DNA of 9,522 nucleotides from an uncultured Lachnospiraceae bacterium (GCA_905236275.1 CAJOPI010000398.1:1-9522), one strand, 5' to 3'; shown: positions 1 to 7,422, counted from the first letter of the stretch. Notes: generated by a model from the sequence alone, not told the origin. A program made the numbers and translations.

Positions 1-408
1 GCAAATGAGACGCAGCTTTCGAATAATGCATTAAACTTTGATTCTTCTGTGCTGGACAGTTCAAGAAAATCCTACTCCTCGCTTACAGACTTAAATCACG
101 AAGCACTTTTTACGGATGAATATGCGGCACACGCTAAAGAGGCAGAGCAGAGAAAAGCAGACAGCTACAATAAAATATTCTCCGAACTCTTTATAAAAGA
201 GGTTTCGGGAAATGATGCGTCCTACGACATGGTCAGGGAGAAGATGTTCAGCGGAACTGAGCCCCGTATACTGGTGCGCACGAAGGAACCGGCGAAAAAT
301 CCGGCCTTTACATTTATAGGAGTCTGCCTTATTCTTGCAATTTTTATGACGGCGATGCTTATTATGACAAAGCCTTTGAAAAAGGCGGAGAAGAAAAGGA
401 AAAAGTGA
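1..408 (+). CDS. essA: EssA-like type VII secretion membrane protein (5' end outside window)
   Basis: The frame is open from base 1, so this is the C-terminal part (135 residues visible) of a longer gene. The GTG at 49 is an internal codon with no reason to be the start. The visible part has a charged helical region rich in E, K and A, then a single hydrophobic segment at about visible residues 101-122 (AFTFIGVCLILAIFMTAML), then a basic tail ending KKAEKKRKK. This matches EssA of T7SSb systems, which has a C-terminal membrane anchor after an extended Lys/Glu-rich region. A local pattern (LNHEALF, then a Glu/Lys/Gln stretch, then REKMFSG) resembles the S. aureus protein as I remember it. The basic tail predicts a cytoplasmic C-terminus. 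EssA is a core membrane component of unclear mechanism. Its position just ahead of esaB, essB and essC supports the call. Any signal peptide or first membrane helix would lie upstream of the window. Similarity is weak, so the family call is moderate. Confidence 0.6.
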   Translation, partial: ANETQLSNNALNFDSSVLDSSRKSYSSLTDLNHEALFTDEYAAHAKEAEQRKADSYNKIFSELFIKEVSGNDASYDMVREKMFSGTEPRILVRTKEPAKNPAFTFIGVCLILAIFMTAMLIMTKPLKKAEKKRKK

Positions 409-680
409 TGAATAATGGGGAAAGAGAAGAAGAACTGAAAAAGGAAATGGATGATCTTGACAGTCTTGAGGACGAGATAGAGTCACAGGACAGGGAGATA
501 AACAGCAATCTTGACGAGTTTCTTGCCATGGCTGCCAAAGAGCAGGACGATGAAATGATCAGGATGGCAAATGATTTACAGGAGAGAATGACGGAGCTTA
601 GAATGCTTACTTTTAAAAAGCTCTCTCTGATACGTGACAATTTAGAAGATGAGAAAAAGCGTGTAATGGAATGCAGATAA
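408..680 (+). CDS. Small acidic coiled-coil protein in the T7SS operon (hypothetical)
   Basis: I do not recognise the family. The product is 90 residues from ATG 408, which overlaps the upstream TGA by one base (TGATG). AAGGA at 396-400 sits 7 bases ahead. A GTG at 405 would add one residue and is less likely. The sequence is almost all predicted helix. It has a strongly acidic N-terminal half (EREEELKKEMDDLDSLEDEI) with heptad-like spacing, a short AMAAKE stretch, and a second helix with basic residues towards the C-terminus (FKKLSLIRDNLEDEKKRVM). It has no signal peptide, membrane segment, W-X-G or L-X-G motif. The S. aureus and B. subtilis core loci have no gene between essA and esaB, so this is a lineage-specific insert. 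Tight packing between two core genes suggests a cytoplasmic accessory factor, perhaps a chaperone or scaffold, but that is inference only. Confidence 0.72.
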   Translation: MNNGEREEELKKEMDDLDSLEDEIESQDREINSNLDEFLAMAAKEQDDEMIRMANDLQERMTELRMLTFKKLSLIRDNLEDEKKRVMECR

Positions 681-901
681 CTGTTACGATAAGATATGGC
701 AATAGAGACAGGGATTTCAGATTCGGGAACGAACAGAAAATAAGAAATCTCCTGGGAGTGTTAAACGAATCGGGCATGCTGGCTCTCAGCGCTGAGATGC
801 CGGAGGTAAAGTCGTTACGGAGAATGGAATACCTTGATATAGAGAAAACCTTTCTGGAGGAGAGGATTTTTTCGGGTGATATTTTGGAGGTTCGTGGTTG
901 A
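671..901 (+). CDS. esaB: EsaB/YukD ubiquitin-like T7SS protein
   Basis: This 76-residue protein fits the EsaB/YukD family, whose members are about 80 residues with a ubiquitin-like beta-grasp fold. The first strand is MQITVTIRYGNRDRDF. A helix follows (QKIRNLLGVLNESG), then a middle region, and the C-terminus IFSGDILEVRG matches the family ending 'I.DGDIL.L'. There is no C-terminal Gly-Gly extension for conjugation, as usual for this family. In S. aureus, EsaB is a cytoplasmic protein required for T7 secretion and is also reported to affect expression of system components. The start at 671 overlaps the previous gene by 10 bases and I see no good Shine-Dalgarno, so initiation probably depends on translational coupling. 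An ATG at 666 is out of frame. The middle segment (LRRMEYLDIEKTFLEERI) is diverged, but length, fold pattern and position between essA and essB agree. Confidence 0.82.
   Translation: MQITVTIRYGNRDRDFRFGNEQKIRNLLGVLNESGMLALSAEMPEVKSLRRMEYLDIEKTFLEERIFSGDILEVRG
886..900 (+). promoter_or_regulatory. Ribosome binding site that fixes the TTG start of essB
   Basis: GGAGG at 886-890 lies 7 bases ahead of TTG at 898-900. The TTG overlaps the esaB stop by four bases (TTGA, 898-901). No in-frame ATG is nearby, and the GTG at 894 is out of frame. This supports TTG as the true start and coupling of essB to esaB. Confidence 0.75.
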
Positions 902-1968
902 TAGAAACGGGTTTTTTGGACGAATACAGTGAGTTCAGTGCGGTTTATCCGAATCCCCTGCTCCTTGAAGCAGAATGGGTTGACGGTGAGGACGGCATAA
1001 GAAGAATAGAATACAATACCGATGGTTACAAATGCTTGGAGCATATAAGGGAAGAGGATATGCCGGTCAGGTACGCAGTCCTTTCATCATTATATGAACT
1101 TTACGGTCTTTGTGACCGTTTTTCATTTATGCTCTCACCGGAAAATATTTATTATGGGATAAATAATAATACTGCCGTCATGCAGAGGAACGAGTCGGAA
1201 GAGTGTATGTCGGAGGAGGAATTTCTTAAAGCCTATAAATCCTGCATCGGTGCGGCATTGCAGGAGAGATACTCTTTTGAGGATTATTACAGGGGCGGAA
1301 GCAGCCTTTTGAAGAAAAACGATTTTTTAAAGGAAATCTTCGAAATGGAGAAAGCAGAAGATATTTCTGATTTTTTAAGGAAAGCACATAAAGAACTGAC
1401 CGAAAAAAACCACAGGACAAAAGTGCTTGTGGGAAAGAATACCTTTAAGCAGCTGAAGACAGCGGTTATACTGCTTTCGGTTTTCCTTGCGGCAGCGGTT
1501 GCTTTCGGACTCTATTATCTGCTTTCGATCAAGCCCTACAGCAGTTCTGTCATAAATGGTTTCCAGTCCTATATTTTATCAGACTATGAGGCGGTAGAGC
1601 GTTCGATGCAAAATGTATCCGTAGAGAGGATGAATGCCTATCAGAAATTTATACTTGCAGAGTCGTATGTAAAGACGGCTGACTTAAACAGCGAGCAGAA
1701 GAAAAATATCCTTGCAAATATCTCGGTAAATTCGGAAAATACCCTGCTTAATTACTGGATTTATCTGGGCAGGGGAGAGGTTGAAAAGGCAGAGGACTCT
1801 GCAATGCAGCTCTCCGACGATCAGCTTCTTCTCTATGCGTATATGAAACATCTCTATGAAATAGAGGCTGACTTAAAGCTCGGCGGAGAGAAGAAGGCAG
1901 AAGCCATAAAGGAACTTGAAGAAAAAATGAAGCCGCTTATGGAAGAATATAAAGAAGAGGAAGAGTAA
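898..1968 (+). CDS. essB: EssB/YukC T7SS membrane protein
   Basis: EssB is a core T7SSb component: a bitopic membrane protein with a cytoplasmic pseudokinase-like domain, one transmembrane helix and an extracytoplasmic domain. It forms part of the membrane complex with EssC. This 356-residue product has that layout. Residues 1-185 are cytoplasmic, with mixed alpha/beta character. The membrane helix is about 189-210 (AVILLSVFLAAAVAFGLYYL). Residues 215-356 are helical and contain the most recognisable EssB stretch: AESYVKTADLNSEQKKNIL at 254-272, then LNYWIYLGRGEVEKA at 284-298, then LLLYAY at 310-315. It is shorter than the S. aureus protein (about 444 residues), with a trimmed C-terminal tail that ends in Glu/Lys repeats. 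The start is TTG, supported by a well-placed GGAGG. The stop abuts the essC ATG. Confidence is high from the C-terminal motifs and the neighbours. Confidence 0.93.
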   Translation: MIETGFLDEYSEFSAVYPNPLLLEAEWVDGEDGIRRIEYNTDGYKCLEHIREEDMPVRYAVLSSLYELYGLCDRFSFMLSPENIYYGINNNTAVMQRNESEECMSEEEFLKAYKSCIGAALQERYSFEDYYRGGSSLLKKNDFLKEIFEMEKAEDISDFLRKAHKELTEKNHRTKVLVGKNTFKQLKTAVILLSVFLAAAVAFGLYYLLSIKPYSSSVINGFQSYILSDYEAVERSMQNVSVERMNAYQKFILAESYVKTADLNSEQKKNILANISVNSENTLLNYWIYLGRGEVEKAEDSAMQLSDDQLLLYAYMKHLYEIEADLKLGGEKKAEAIKELEEKMKPLMEEYKEEEE

Positions 1969-4900
1969 ATGCGTACAGTTAGCGTGAAACGTGCGGAAAA
2001 TTTCAAAATCTCCGGACGTAAAGAGGACGAACTTTTCCTTAAAGGTATCAGGCGTTCTTTCATTGTCAAGGGCGACTTTATAGCGATAAAGGAAGAGCCT
2101 TCGGGAGAGGAAGCGGTCTATAACGGTATAGTATTTAGAGGGAAAAGACTGATAGAATCCGGTGATGAACTAAGGATTGGCGGCTATATCATAACCTTTC
2201 TCGAGGGAACTGTCCGCATACAGTCAGCAGCAGGAGAGATAAGAAGCCGCTTGAAGCTTTTGCGTGACAGCGTGCCCTTCAGCGGATATCCCGATTATAA
2301 AAGGTCACCCAGAATTATAAAGGAAATCCCTTCGAAGAAAATAACGATTGAAAAGGGGAAGTTTGACAAGCCGAAGAAAAGAGGAATCGGAGAAGTTCTG
2401 AGGATGATTCTCCCTCCGATCTGTATGCTTATTGTAACTATAATCGTTGGAAGAATCTTAGGCAGGGGGCTTCTGATGCTCATGTCGATTGCAAGTACGG
2501 GCGTTACGGCGGCTATGGCAATATTTCAGCTCGTGAGTTCTTTAGGCGAAGGCAGGGGTAAGCTCGAAGAGCAGAGGCGGGTTTATGAAAACTATCTTTT
2601 AAGGAAAAGAAAGGAAATCTACGAGGATTACCGGAAAGAGGTCAAGGCTCATGAATACCGCTATCCATCTGTCAGGAATATAGAGGGAATGATTGCGGAC
2701 TTTTCCGACAGACTTTATGAGAGAAGTGTAGATGACACGGATTTTCTCGATATCTGCCTCGGCAGGACAAAGGGCAGCAGCGGACTTGATATTTCCTTAA
2801 AGATTGATGAAATCGAAGGCGCAAAGTGCGAGGAGGAAAAGGATGCCATCGACATGAGGAGGGAATTTGGCAGGATGGAACTGCCTGTTGTTGCGAACCT
2901 TAGAAATTCCAATGTCGGTATAGTGGGCGAAAAAGCGGAAGTGCAGGAAGAGCTCCTGAATATCGTTGCGCAGCTTACTTTTTTCCAAAGCTACAGGGAC
3001 CTACAGCTTATCTTTATCTATGGTCAGGAATCTGCGGAAAAATTCGATGCTTTACGCTGGTATCCCCACACCCATATAGAAGCACTGAACGTAAGCGGAA
3101 TGATAAATTCCGGAAGGGCGGCGGAGCAGGTGCTTGGGAGCCTCCATCGTATACTTAAGGACAGGAAAAACAGGCTTGAAGAGGAAAAAAGAGAGAGGAT
3201 GTTTCTGCCCTATTATATATTTGTCGTTGACGAGACGAAATTTATTGCAAACCATTCCATCATGGAATATCTTGAAAAAAGTGACAGGAGACTTGGTTTT
3301 TCCGTAATTTACACAGACAGCGAGGCGGGAAATCTGCCTGAGAGTGTGAGGACGGTTGTAAAGGTTAAGAAGAACAACAGGGGAAGGCTTGTCATTCTCG
3401 ACGGTAAGGAGAAGGACAGCAGGCTCAGAACCGAGAGCATGGAAAATATCGATTTCGAATGGATGTCGAGAAACCTTTCCGCGATAAATCATGTTCCGGG
3501 CATAACTTCGTCTATACCCGATGCTGTAACCTTCTTCGGAATGTATAATGTAAAGAAGCCCGAAGAACTTGACATAGAGACGCGCTGGAGAAAAAGCGAT
3601 TCGGCGAAATCACTCGCAGTTCCGCTGGGATACAGGGAAGCCGGTGATATAGTCTATCTTAATCTTCATGAAAAAGCGCATGGTCCGCATGGACTTGTGG
3701 CGGGTACAACAGGCTCAGGTAAGTCGGAAATCATACAGTCCTACATCATGTCCCTTGCGGTCAATTTCAGTCCCTATGAGGTGGCATTTCTTCTTATCGA
3801 CTACAAGGGCGGAGGAATGGCAGGACTTTTTAAAAAGCTTCCGCACCTTTTGGGAACTATCACGAACCTTGACGGTACACAGAGCATGAGGGCGATGACT
3901 TCCATAAAGGCTGAGCTTGCCAGAAGGCAGAGGGTTTTCTCGAAGTATGACGTAAATCATATAAATGCTTATAACAGACTCTTTAAGTTGAACGAGGCGG
4001 AGGAGCCGATGCCGCATCTATTTATCATAAGTGACGAGTTTGCGGAGCTGAAAAAAGAGCAGCCTGATTTTATGAAGGAGCTTGTATCGGCAGCCAGAAT
4101 CGGACGAAGCCTCGGTGTACACCTGGTACTTGCGACACAGAAGCCGTCAGGTGTTGTTGACGACCAGATCTGGACGAACTCGAAATTTAAGCTTGCGCTG
4201 ATGGTTCAAAACGAGCAGGACTCGAAGGAAATCCTGAAAACGCCTGATGCGGCTTATATCACGAAGCCCGGACGGGCATATCTGCAGGTTGGAAACAACG
4301 AGATCTATGAACTTTTCCAGTCGGCATGGTCGGGCGCACCTTTCAGTAAGGATGAGGAAGAGAAGAAAAATGATAACAGGGTTTATCTTATAAATTCATT
4401 AGGACAGGGGCAGCTCATAAATCCGGATCTCAGCAGGGATGAAGGTTCTGAGACGGGCAGGGTGCTTACGGAGCTCGATGCGACGGTTGAATATATCAAT
4501 GAACTTTATGCCGCAAAGGAGCATTTAGAGATAAAAAAGCCATGGCTTCCGCCGCTTGAAAACCAGATTGTGAGTCCGGAGAAAACAGAAGCTGCCGGCG
4601 GAAATGCAGTGAATCTTCTTGCAGAACTTGGACTTGCGGATATACCCGAAGAGCAGACACAGATCTCCTACAGGATACAGCTGGAAAAGGAGGGAAATAT
4701 AGTTTATTTCGCGGCAGCGGGATACGGAAAGACAGTATTTCTCACAACGCTTATTCTCTCACTTGCAATGAAAAACAGCCCGGAGCTTTTGAACTTCTAT
4801 ATTCTTGACTTTGGAAACAGCGGACTTATAACCCTCAACGCTCTGCATCATACCTCTGATTATATTGTTTCGGATGATAAGGAGAGAATGCAGAAATTTG

Positions 4901-6135
4901 TAAAAATCATAAATGATACGATGCTTGAGAGGAAAAAGCTCTTTGCTGAAAAGCTGGTTCAGAATTTCGAGGTTTACAATCAGACTTCGGAGAAAAAAAT
5001 GAAGGCTATCGTGATAGTCATTGATAACTTTGATGCGTCGAAGGAGCTGGAGGGCTTCGAGCAGTTCACACAGAAGGTGCTGCGTGACGGACTCGGTCTC
5101 GGAATCTATCTTGCTGCGAGTGCGGGCGGAAGCAATGCCATGAAGTATTCCACCTTTAACGCCTTCAGAAATAAGATAGCCGCGTATCTCTATGATGAGT
5201 CGGAAGTAAGGACAATCGTTGGAAGAAGTGATTACAGGTCGTCCGAGATAAAGGGAAGATGCCTTGTGAAGCTTGGAAGAAGGATCTGTATGATGCAGGT
5301 ATATTCGATGAGCGATTGTGAGACTGAGTCAGGCTACAATGAGAAAATTATTGAGAGGGTAAAGGAGATTAACGAAATTTATCCTGACATAAAGGCGCCG
5401 CGAATACCTGTACTTCCTGAGAACCTTGACGTCACAGACCTGCTTGAAAACTATGAAAGTCCTGAGGGAATACTGCCGCTTGGTCTTGATACGAGCGATG
5501 TTGTATCCTGTGGCCCTGACAGGTCGATGACACCTTTCGCTATCGTGGGAGACAGCGGAAAAGGCAAAACTAACGTGCTGCATCTGATTTTGTCGGAAAT
5601 CGACAGAAGTTCGAGGGTTTATATCTTTGACTCCAAGAGTCTTGAACTCTACAAATACAAGGATCGGGAAAACGTTCAGTATATAGACAGTGCGGAGGCG
5701 GTTCAGGAATTCGTCGATACACTGGAGGAAGAAGTGGCGAAGCGCAGTGCCCTTATAATGGAAAGGGTTCGCGAAAATCCAGGAATAGTTCCGAGAAAGC
5801 TTGCAGTTGAGCTTGAAGGCTTATATATAATAATCGATGACTTTGACAACTTTGCAGAACTGACAAAAAAAGAAGCAAACAGGTTGTCAAAGCTTCTTCC
5901 GGAAGCCGACGGCTGCGGCATAATGACGATCTTTACAGTCGGAGCAAACCGTCTGAAGGGCTTTGATCCGGTAAGCCAGTATGCAAAGGCTGCCTCTGAC
6001 GGACTGCTCCTTTCGGGCGGAGGAACTACGGCACTCTTCCAGAGTGTAAGTATGAGAGCTCTTCCGGAATTTGGAGAGGGCTTACTCATGCACAACGGCT
6101 CATTCCGTCGCCTGAAAATTGCAAAGGCGGAATAA
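1969..6135 (+). CDS. essC: EssC, FtsK/SpoIIIE-type motor ATPase of type VII secretion
   Basis: EssC is the membrane-bound motor that recognises and drives export of WXG100 and LXG substrates. The 1388-residue product has one FHA-like domain (about 1-90), the linker motif YKRSPRIIKE (110-119), two membrane helices (about 146-165 and 168-190), a coiled linker (195-230), and a degenerate D0 ATPase-like region (about 300-520). Three FtsK modules follow. D1 has Walker A GTTGSGKS (579-586), Walker B FLLID (D611) and ISDE at 687-690. D2 has AAAGYGKT (915-922) with acidic strands at D947 and D1019. D3 has GDSGKGKT (1194-1201) with D1221 and IIIDD ending at 1291. D1 is nearly identical in motif to S. 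aureus EssC (HEKAHGPHGLVAGTTGSGKS). S. aureus EssC is about 1479 residues with two FHA domains, so this one lacks roughly the first. The ATG directly follows the essB stop, with AGAGG at 1956-1960. In S. aureus the EssC C-terminus varies together with the effectors encoded downstream. Confidence 0.97.
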   Translation: MRTVSVKRAENFKISGRKEDELFLKGIRRSFIVKGDFIAIKEEPSGEEAVYNGIVFRGKRLIESGDELRIGGYIITFLEGTVRIQSAAGEIRSRLKLLRDSVPFSGYPDYKRSPRIIKEIPSKKITIEKGKFDKPKKRGIGEVLRMILPPICMLIVTIIVGRILGRGLLMLMSIASTGVTAAMAIFQLVSSLGEGRGKLEEQRRVYENYLLRKRKEIYEDYRKEVKAHEYRYPSVRNIEGMIADFSDRLYERSVDDTDFLDICLGRTKGSSGLDISLKIDEIEGAKCEEEKDAIDMRREFGRMELPVVANLRNSNVGIVGEKAEVQEELLNIVAQLTFFQSYRDLQLIFIYGQESAEKFDALRWYPHTHIEALNVSGMINSGRAAEQVLGSLHRILKDRKNRLEEEKRERMFLPYYIFVVDETKFIANHSIMEYLEKSDRRLGFSVIYTDSEAGNLPESVRTVVKVKKNNRGRLVILDGKEKDSRLRTESMENIDFEWMSRNLSAINHVPGITSSIPDAVTFFGMYNVKKPEELDIETRWRKSDSAKSLAVPLGYREAGDIVYLNLHEKAHGPHGLVAGTTGSGKSEIIQSYIMSLAVNFSPYEVAFLLIDYKGGGMAGLFKKLPHLLGTITNLDGTQSMRAMTSIKAELARRQRVFSKYDVNHINAYNRLFKLNEAEEPMPHLFIISDEFAELKKEQPDFMKELVSAARIGRSLGVHLVLATQKPSGVVDDQIWTNSKFKLALMVQNEQDSKEILKTPDAAYITKPGRAYLQVGNNEIYELFQSAWSGAPFSKDEEEKKNDNRVYLINSLGQGQLINPDLSRDEGSETGRVLTELDATVEYINELYAAKEHLEIKKPWLPPLENQIVSPEKTEAAGGNAVNLLAELGLADIPEEQTQISYRIQLEKEGNIVYFAAAGYGKTVFLTTLILSLAMKNSPELLNFYILDFGNSGLITLNALHHTSDYIVSDDKERMQKFVKIINDTMLERKKLFAEKLVQNFEVYNQTSEKKMKAIVIVIDNFDASKELEGFEQFTQKVLRDGLGLGIYLAASAGGSNAMKYSTFNAFRNKIAAYLYDESEVRTIVGRSDYRSSEIKGRCLVKLGRRICMMQVYSMSDCETESGYNEKIIERVKEINEIYPDIKAPRIPVLPENLDVTDLLENYESPEGILPLGLDTSDVVSCGPDRSMTPFAIVGDSGKGKTNVLHLILSEIDRSSRVYIFDSKSLELYKYKDRENVQYIDSAEAVQEFVDTLEEEVAKRSALIMERVRENPGIVPRKLAVELEGLYIIIDDFDNFAELTKKEANRLSKLLPEADGCGIMTIFTVGANRLKGFDPVSQYAKAASDGLLLSGGGTTALFQSVSMRALPEFGEGLLMHNGSFRRLKIAKAE

Positions 6136-6282
6136 AAGAAATTCAAAAGTTTTATTTTGGTTTACATAATTCGTGGAAATGGGTATGACCTCTTCAAGCG
6201 CATAAAATCGGGCTTTAGGAGGGCTTGTGTAAGAGTAAAAATTCGGATTTTTTTGAAAACGCGGGAAAATTGCAAAAAGATT

Positions 6283-6291
6283 TGCTAAAAT
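6283..6291 (+). promoter_or_regulatory. Possible extended -10 promoter ahead of the LXG gene
   Basis: The 230-base gap after essC (6136-6365) holds no convincing ORF and no clear terminator hairpin. TGCTAAAAT at 6283-6291 fits an extended -10 element (TGN plus TAAAAT). No good -35 is present at the usual distance; TTGAAA at 6253-6258 is too far away. A start near 6298 would give a 68-base leader to the LXG gene. Without it, the LXG gene would depend on read-through from essC. Confidence 0.35.
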
Positions 6292-6365
6292 CATTGAAAA
6301 TGCCCCGGTGAGAGTTTAACATAGATAGAGCAAGCCTGATGAAACTTTTTGGAGGATAAGGATAA

Positions 6366-7100
6366 ATGGGTCTTATGCTTTTTCCTGATCTGATCAGGAG
6401 AGAGGCTGCGAGCTCTACAGCTGAGCTTGAGGCAGACAATAAAGGATATATAAGGGCTCTGACCGCGATAGAAGAATTTTTGAATGAAGACAGGCTGCAG
6501 GGTGTCGGATGGGACGCGATGCGCAGGCGTTTTTCCGGACACAGAGAGGTCATTAAAGAGCTGCTTATAGCAAACAAGGCAATGATAGATGCTAACGAAA
6601 AGCTTAGCAATGCGGTTGGTGAGGAAATTCTTATAGAGGATGACCTTAGAGCCGGGATCAGCTGCCTTGAAAATATAAATAATTCCTTGCGGGCGATGGT
6701 TGCCGTATTCGGAGCTGCAATGCTCAGTTCCCCGCTTTATGCAGGATATTATCAGCTGCTTATGGAGGAGTATGAGGATAATATCAGTATAAACTTAAAA
6801 AATATAGCATTGCTCGAAGGGAAGATAGAAAAGCTCTATCGAATCGAGGCTGAGACTGCGAACCTTTATGACAGGGCAGACAGCCTTTATGATAATATCA
6901 ATTCTGCAATTGCGGCAATCAGAGTTGATATGGAAGACGGTCCTGTGGCTTACATAAGGGAAGATGGAACGATTATAGGGGACGTAGGCTATGAGACCGA
7001 AGGAGTAAATGATCTTAAAGGCTTTCCGGAGGAAGCCGGAGTCGTTGCGGGAGCTGCCATTGGGGTAATGCTTGAAATGGCAGAGGAATTTAAGCTCTAA
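6366..7100 (+). CDS. LXG-domain-like protein, probable T7SS substrate without a toxin domain
   Basis: The 244-residue product is mostly helical and reads as an LXG-type domain. This is the N-terminal export domain of T7SSb polymorphic toxins, related to WXG100 helical hairpins. The defining motif is visible as LQG at residues 44-46, in the context LQGVGWDAMRRRFSGHREVI, which matches the family pattern of L-X-G, small residues, then a helix with F and a pair of hydrophobics. A central hydrophobic segment (108-122, LRAMVAVFGAAMLSS) and a long final helix (about 146-187, LLEGKIEKLYRIEAETANLY onward) also fit. LXG proteins normally run on into a C-terminal toxin of 100 residues or more. Here only about 55 residues follow (191-244: GPVAYIREDGTIIGDVGYET, then a Gly/Ala-rich stretch), with no recognisable enzyme motif. 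The start is ATG 6366 with GGAGG at 6351-6355. Position right behind essC supports a substrate or adaptor role. It has no Sec signal peptide. The family call rests on pattern only. Confidence 0.68.
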   Translation: MGLMLFPDLIRREAASSTAELEADNKGYIRALTAIEEFLNEDRLQGVGWDAMRRRFSGHREVIKELLIANKAMIDANEKLSNAVGEEILIEDDLRAGISCLENINNSLRAMVAVFGAAMLSSPLYAGYYQLLMEEYEDNISINLKNIALLEGKIEKLYRIEAETANLYDRADSLYDNINSAIAAIRVDMEDGPVAYIREDGTIIGDVGYETEGVNDLKGFPEEAGVVAGAAIGVMLEMAEEFKL

Positions 7101-7139
7101 AGGTTGTTTACAATAAAAACAAAAGGAGAGTTGTATAGC

Positions 7140-7277
7140 ATGATTTATTTGATCAGAATAATCATATTATGCCGGGCTCCCATAGTGGAGGGCATGAATT
7201 TCTTATTCAGGATTGTAAATCGTATCAGAAATGGAGTAAGCGGTCTTTCAAGGAAAGCGCTTAAGGGGACAATTTAA
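7140..7277 (+). CDS. Short cationic hydrophobic ORF (45 codons), hypothetical
   Basis: ATG 7140 opens a 45-residue frame ending at TAA 7275-7277, with AGGAG at 7124-7128, an 11-base spacer that is slightly long. It lies 39 bases after the LXG stop and ahead of the terminator at 7395, so it would share that transcript. The peptide begins with a hydrophobic run (MIYLIRIIILC), then APIVEGMNFLFRIVNRIRNG, and ends in a basic segment (SRKALKGTI). I count six Arg and two Lys against one acidic residue, so it is strongly basic and could be amphipathic. An in-frame TTG at 7131 is only two bases from the Shine-Dalgarno and is unlikely. I do not recognise a family. It could be a real membrane-active small protein, a leftover of a longer gene, or chance. 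The ribosome binding site and the operon position are the only support. Confidence 0.38.
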   Translation: MIYLIRIIILCRAPIVEGMNFLFRIVNRIRNGVSGLSRKALKGTI

Positions 7278-7278
7278 G

Positions 7279-7343
7279 GAACTGTTCATAAATAAGTTGA
7301 GCAATTTTCACAAGTAAATGGTCAAGTTATTTTGTAACAGTTC
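7279..7343 (+). repeat. Imperfect inverted repeat after the 45-codon ORF
   Basis: GAACTGTT at 7279-7286 pairs exactly with AACAGTTC at 7336-7343. The arms extend inwards with interruptions: comparing 7280-7301 with the reverse complement of 7321-7342 gives 17 identities in 22 positions. The loop is about 19 bases (7302-7320). There is no U-tract at the 3' side, so it does not look like a terminator by itself. It could be a small palindromic repeat element, because its outer motif recurs elsewhere in the window. Confidence 0.6.
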
Positions 7344-7361
7344 ATAAGGGTTTTTATGAAC
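7340..7361 (+). repeat. Perfect 8-bp hairpin overlapping the larger inverted repeat
   Basis: GTTCATAA (7340-7347) and TTATGAAC (7354-7361) form an 8-bp perfect stem around a 6-base loop (GGGTTT). Its left arm shares bases 7340-7343 with the right arm of the larger inverted repeat, so the two foldings exclude each other. GTTCATAA also occurs in the left arm of the larger repeat at 7284-7291. Confidence 0.6.
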
Positions 7362-7390
7362 CCGAAAGAGGTATGAAAAAGGATAAGTAT

Positions 7391-7422
7391 AAAAGCCACG
7401 CAGGTCTTGCGTGGCTTTTTTT
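7391..7422 (+). terminator. Strong Rho-independent terminator of the LXG transcript
   Basis: GCCACGCA (7395-7402) pairs perfectly with TGCGTGGC (7408-7415) around the loop GGTCT, followed by seven T (7416-7422). The four A at 7391-7394 can extend the stem with the T-tract. It closes the transcript carrying the LXG gene and the 45-codon ORF, and possibly read-through from essC. Confidence 0.93.

Noticed and set aside
613..1044. 143-codon minus-strand reading frame across esaB and the start of essB
   Set aside because: It overlaps two recognisable T7SS genes and three coupled start/stop junctions on the + strand.
3052..3492. 146-codon minus-strand reading frame within essC
   Set aside because: It is opposite conserved EssC sequence, with no recognisable domain and no operon logic on that strand.
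5703..6146. 147-codon minus-strand reading frame opposite the end of essC
   Set aside because: Its composition is Ser/Pro-rich as expected from reading the opposite strand of a coding gene. It lies almost wholly inside essC, whose protein motifs are clear in that region.
6136..6365. Terminator or small gene between essC and the LXG gene
   Set aside because: No stable stem with a following T-tract could be found, and the AGGAGG-like site near 6218 leads only to a GTG followed at once by a stop.
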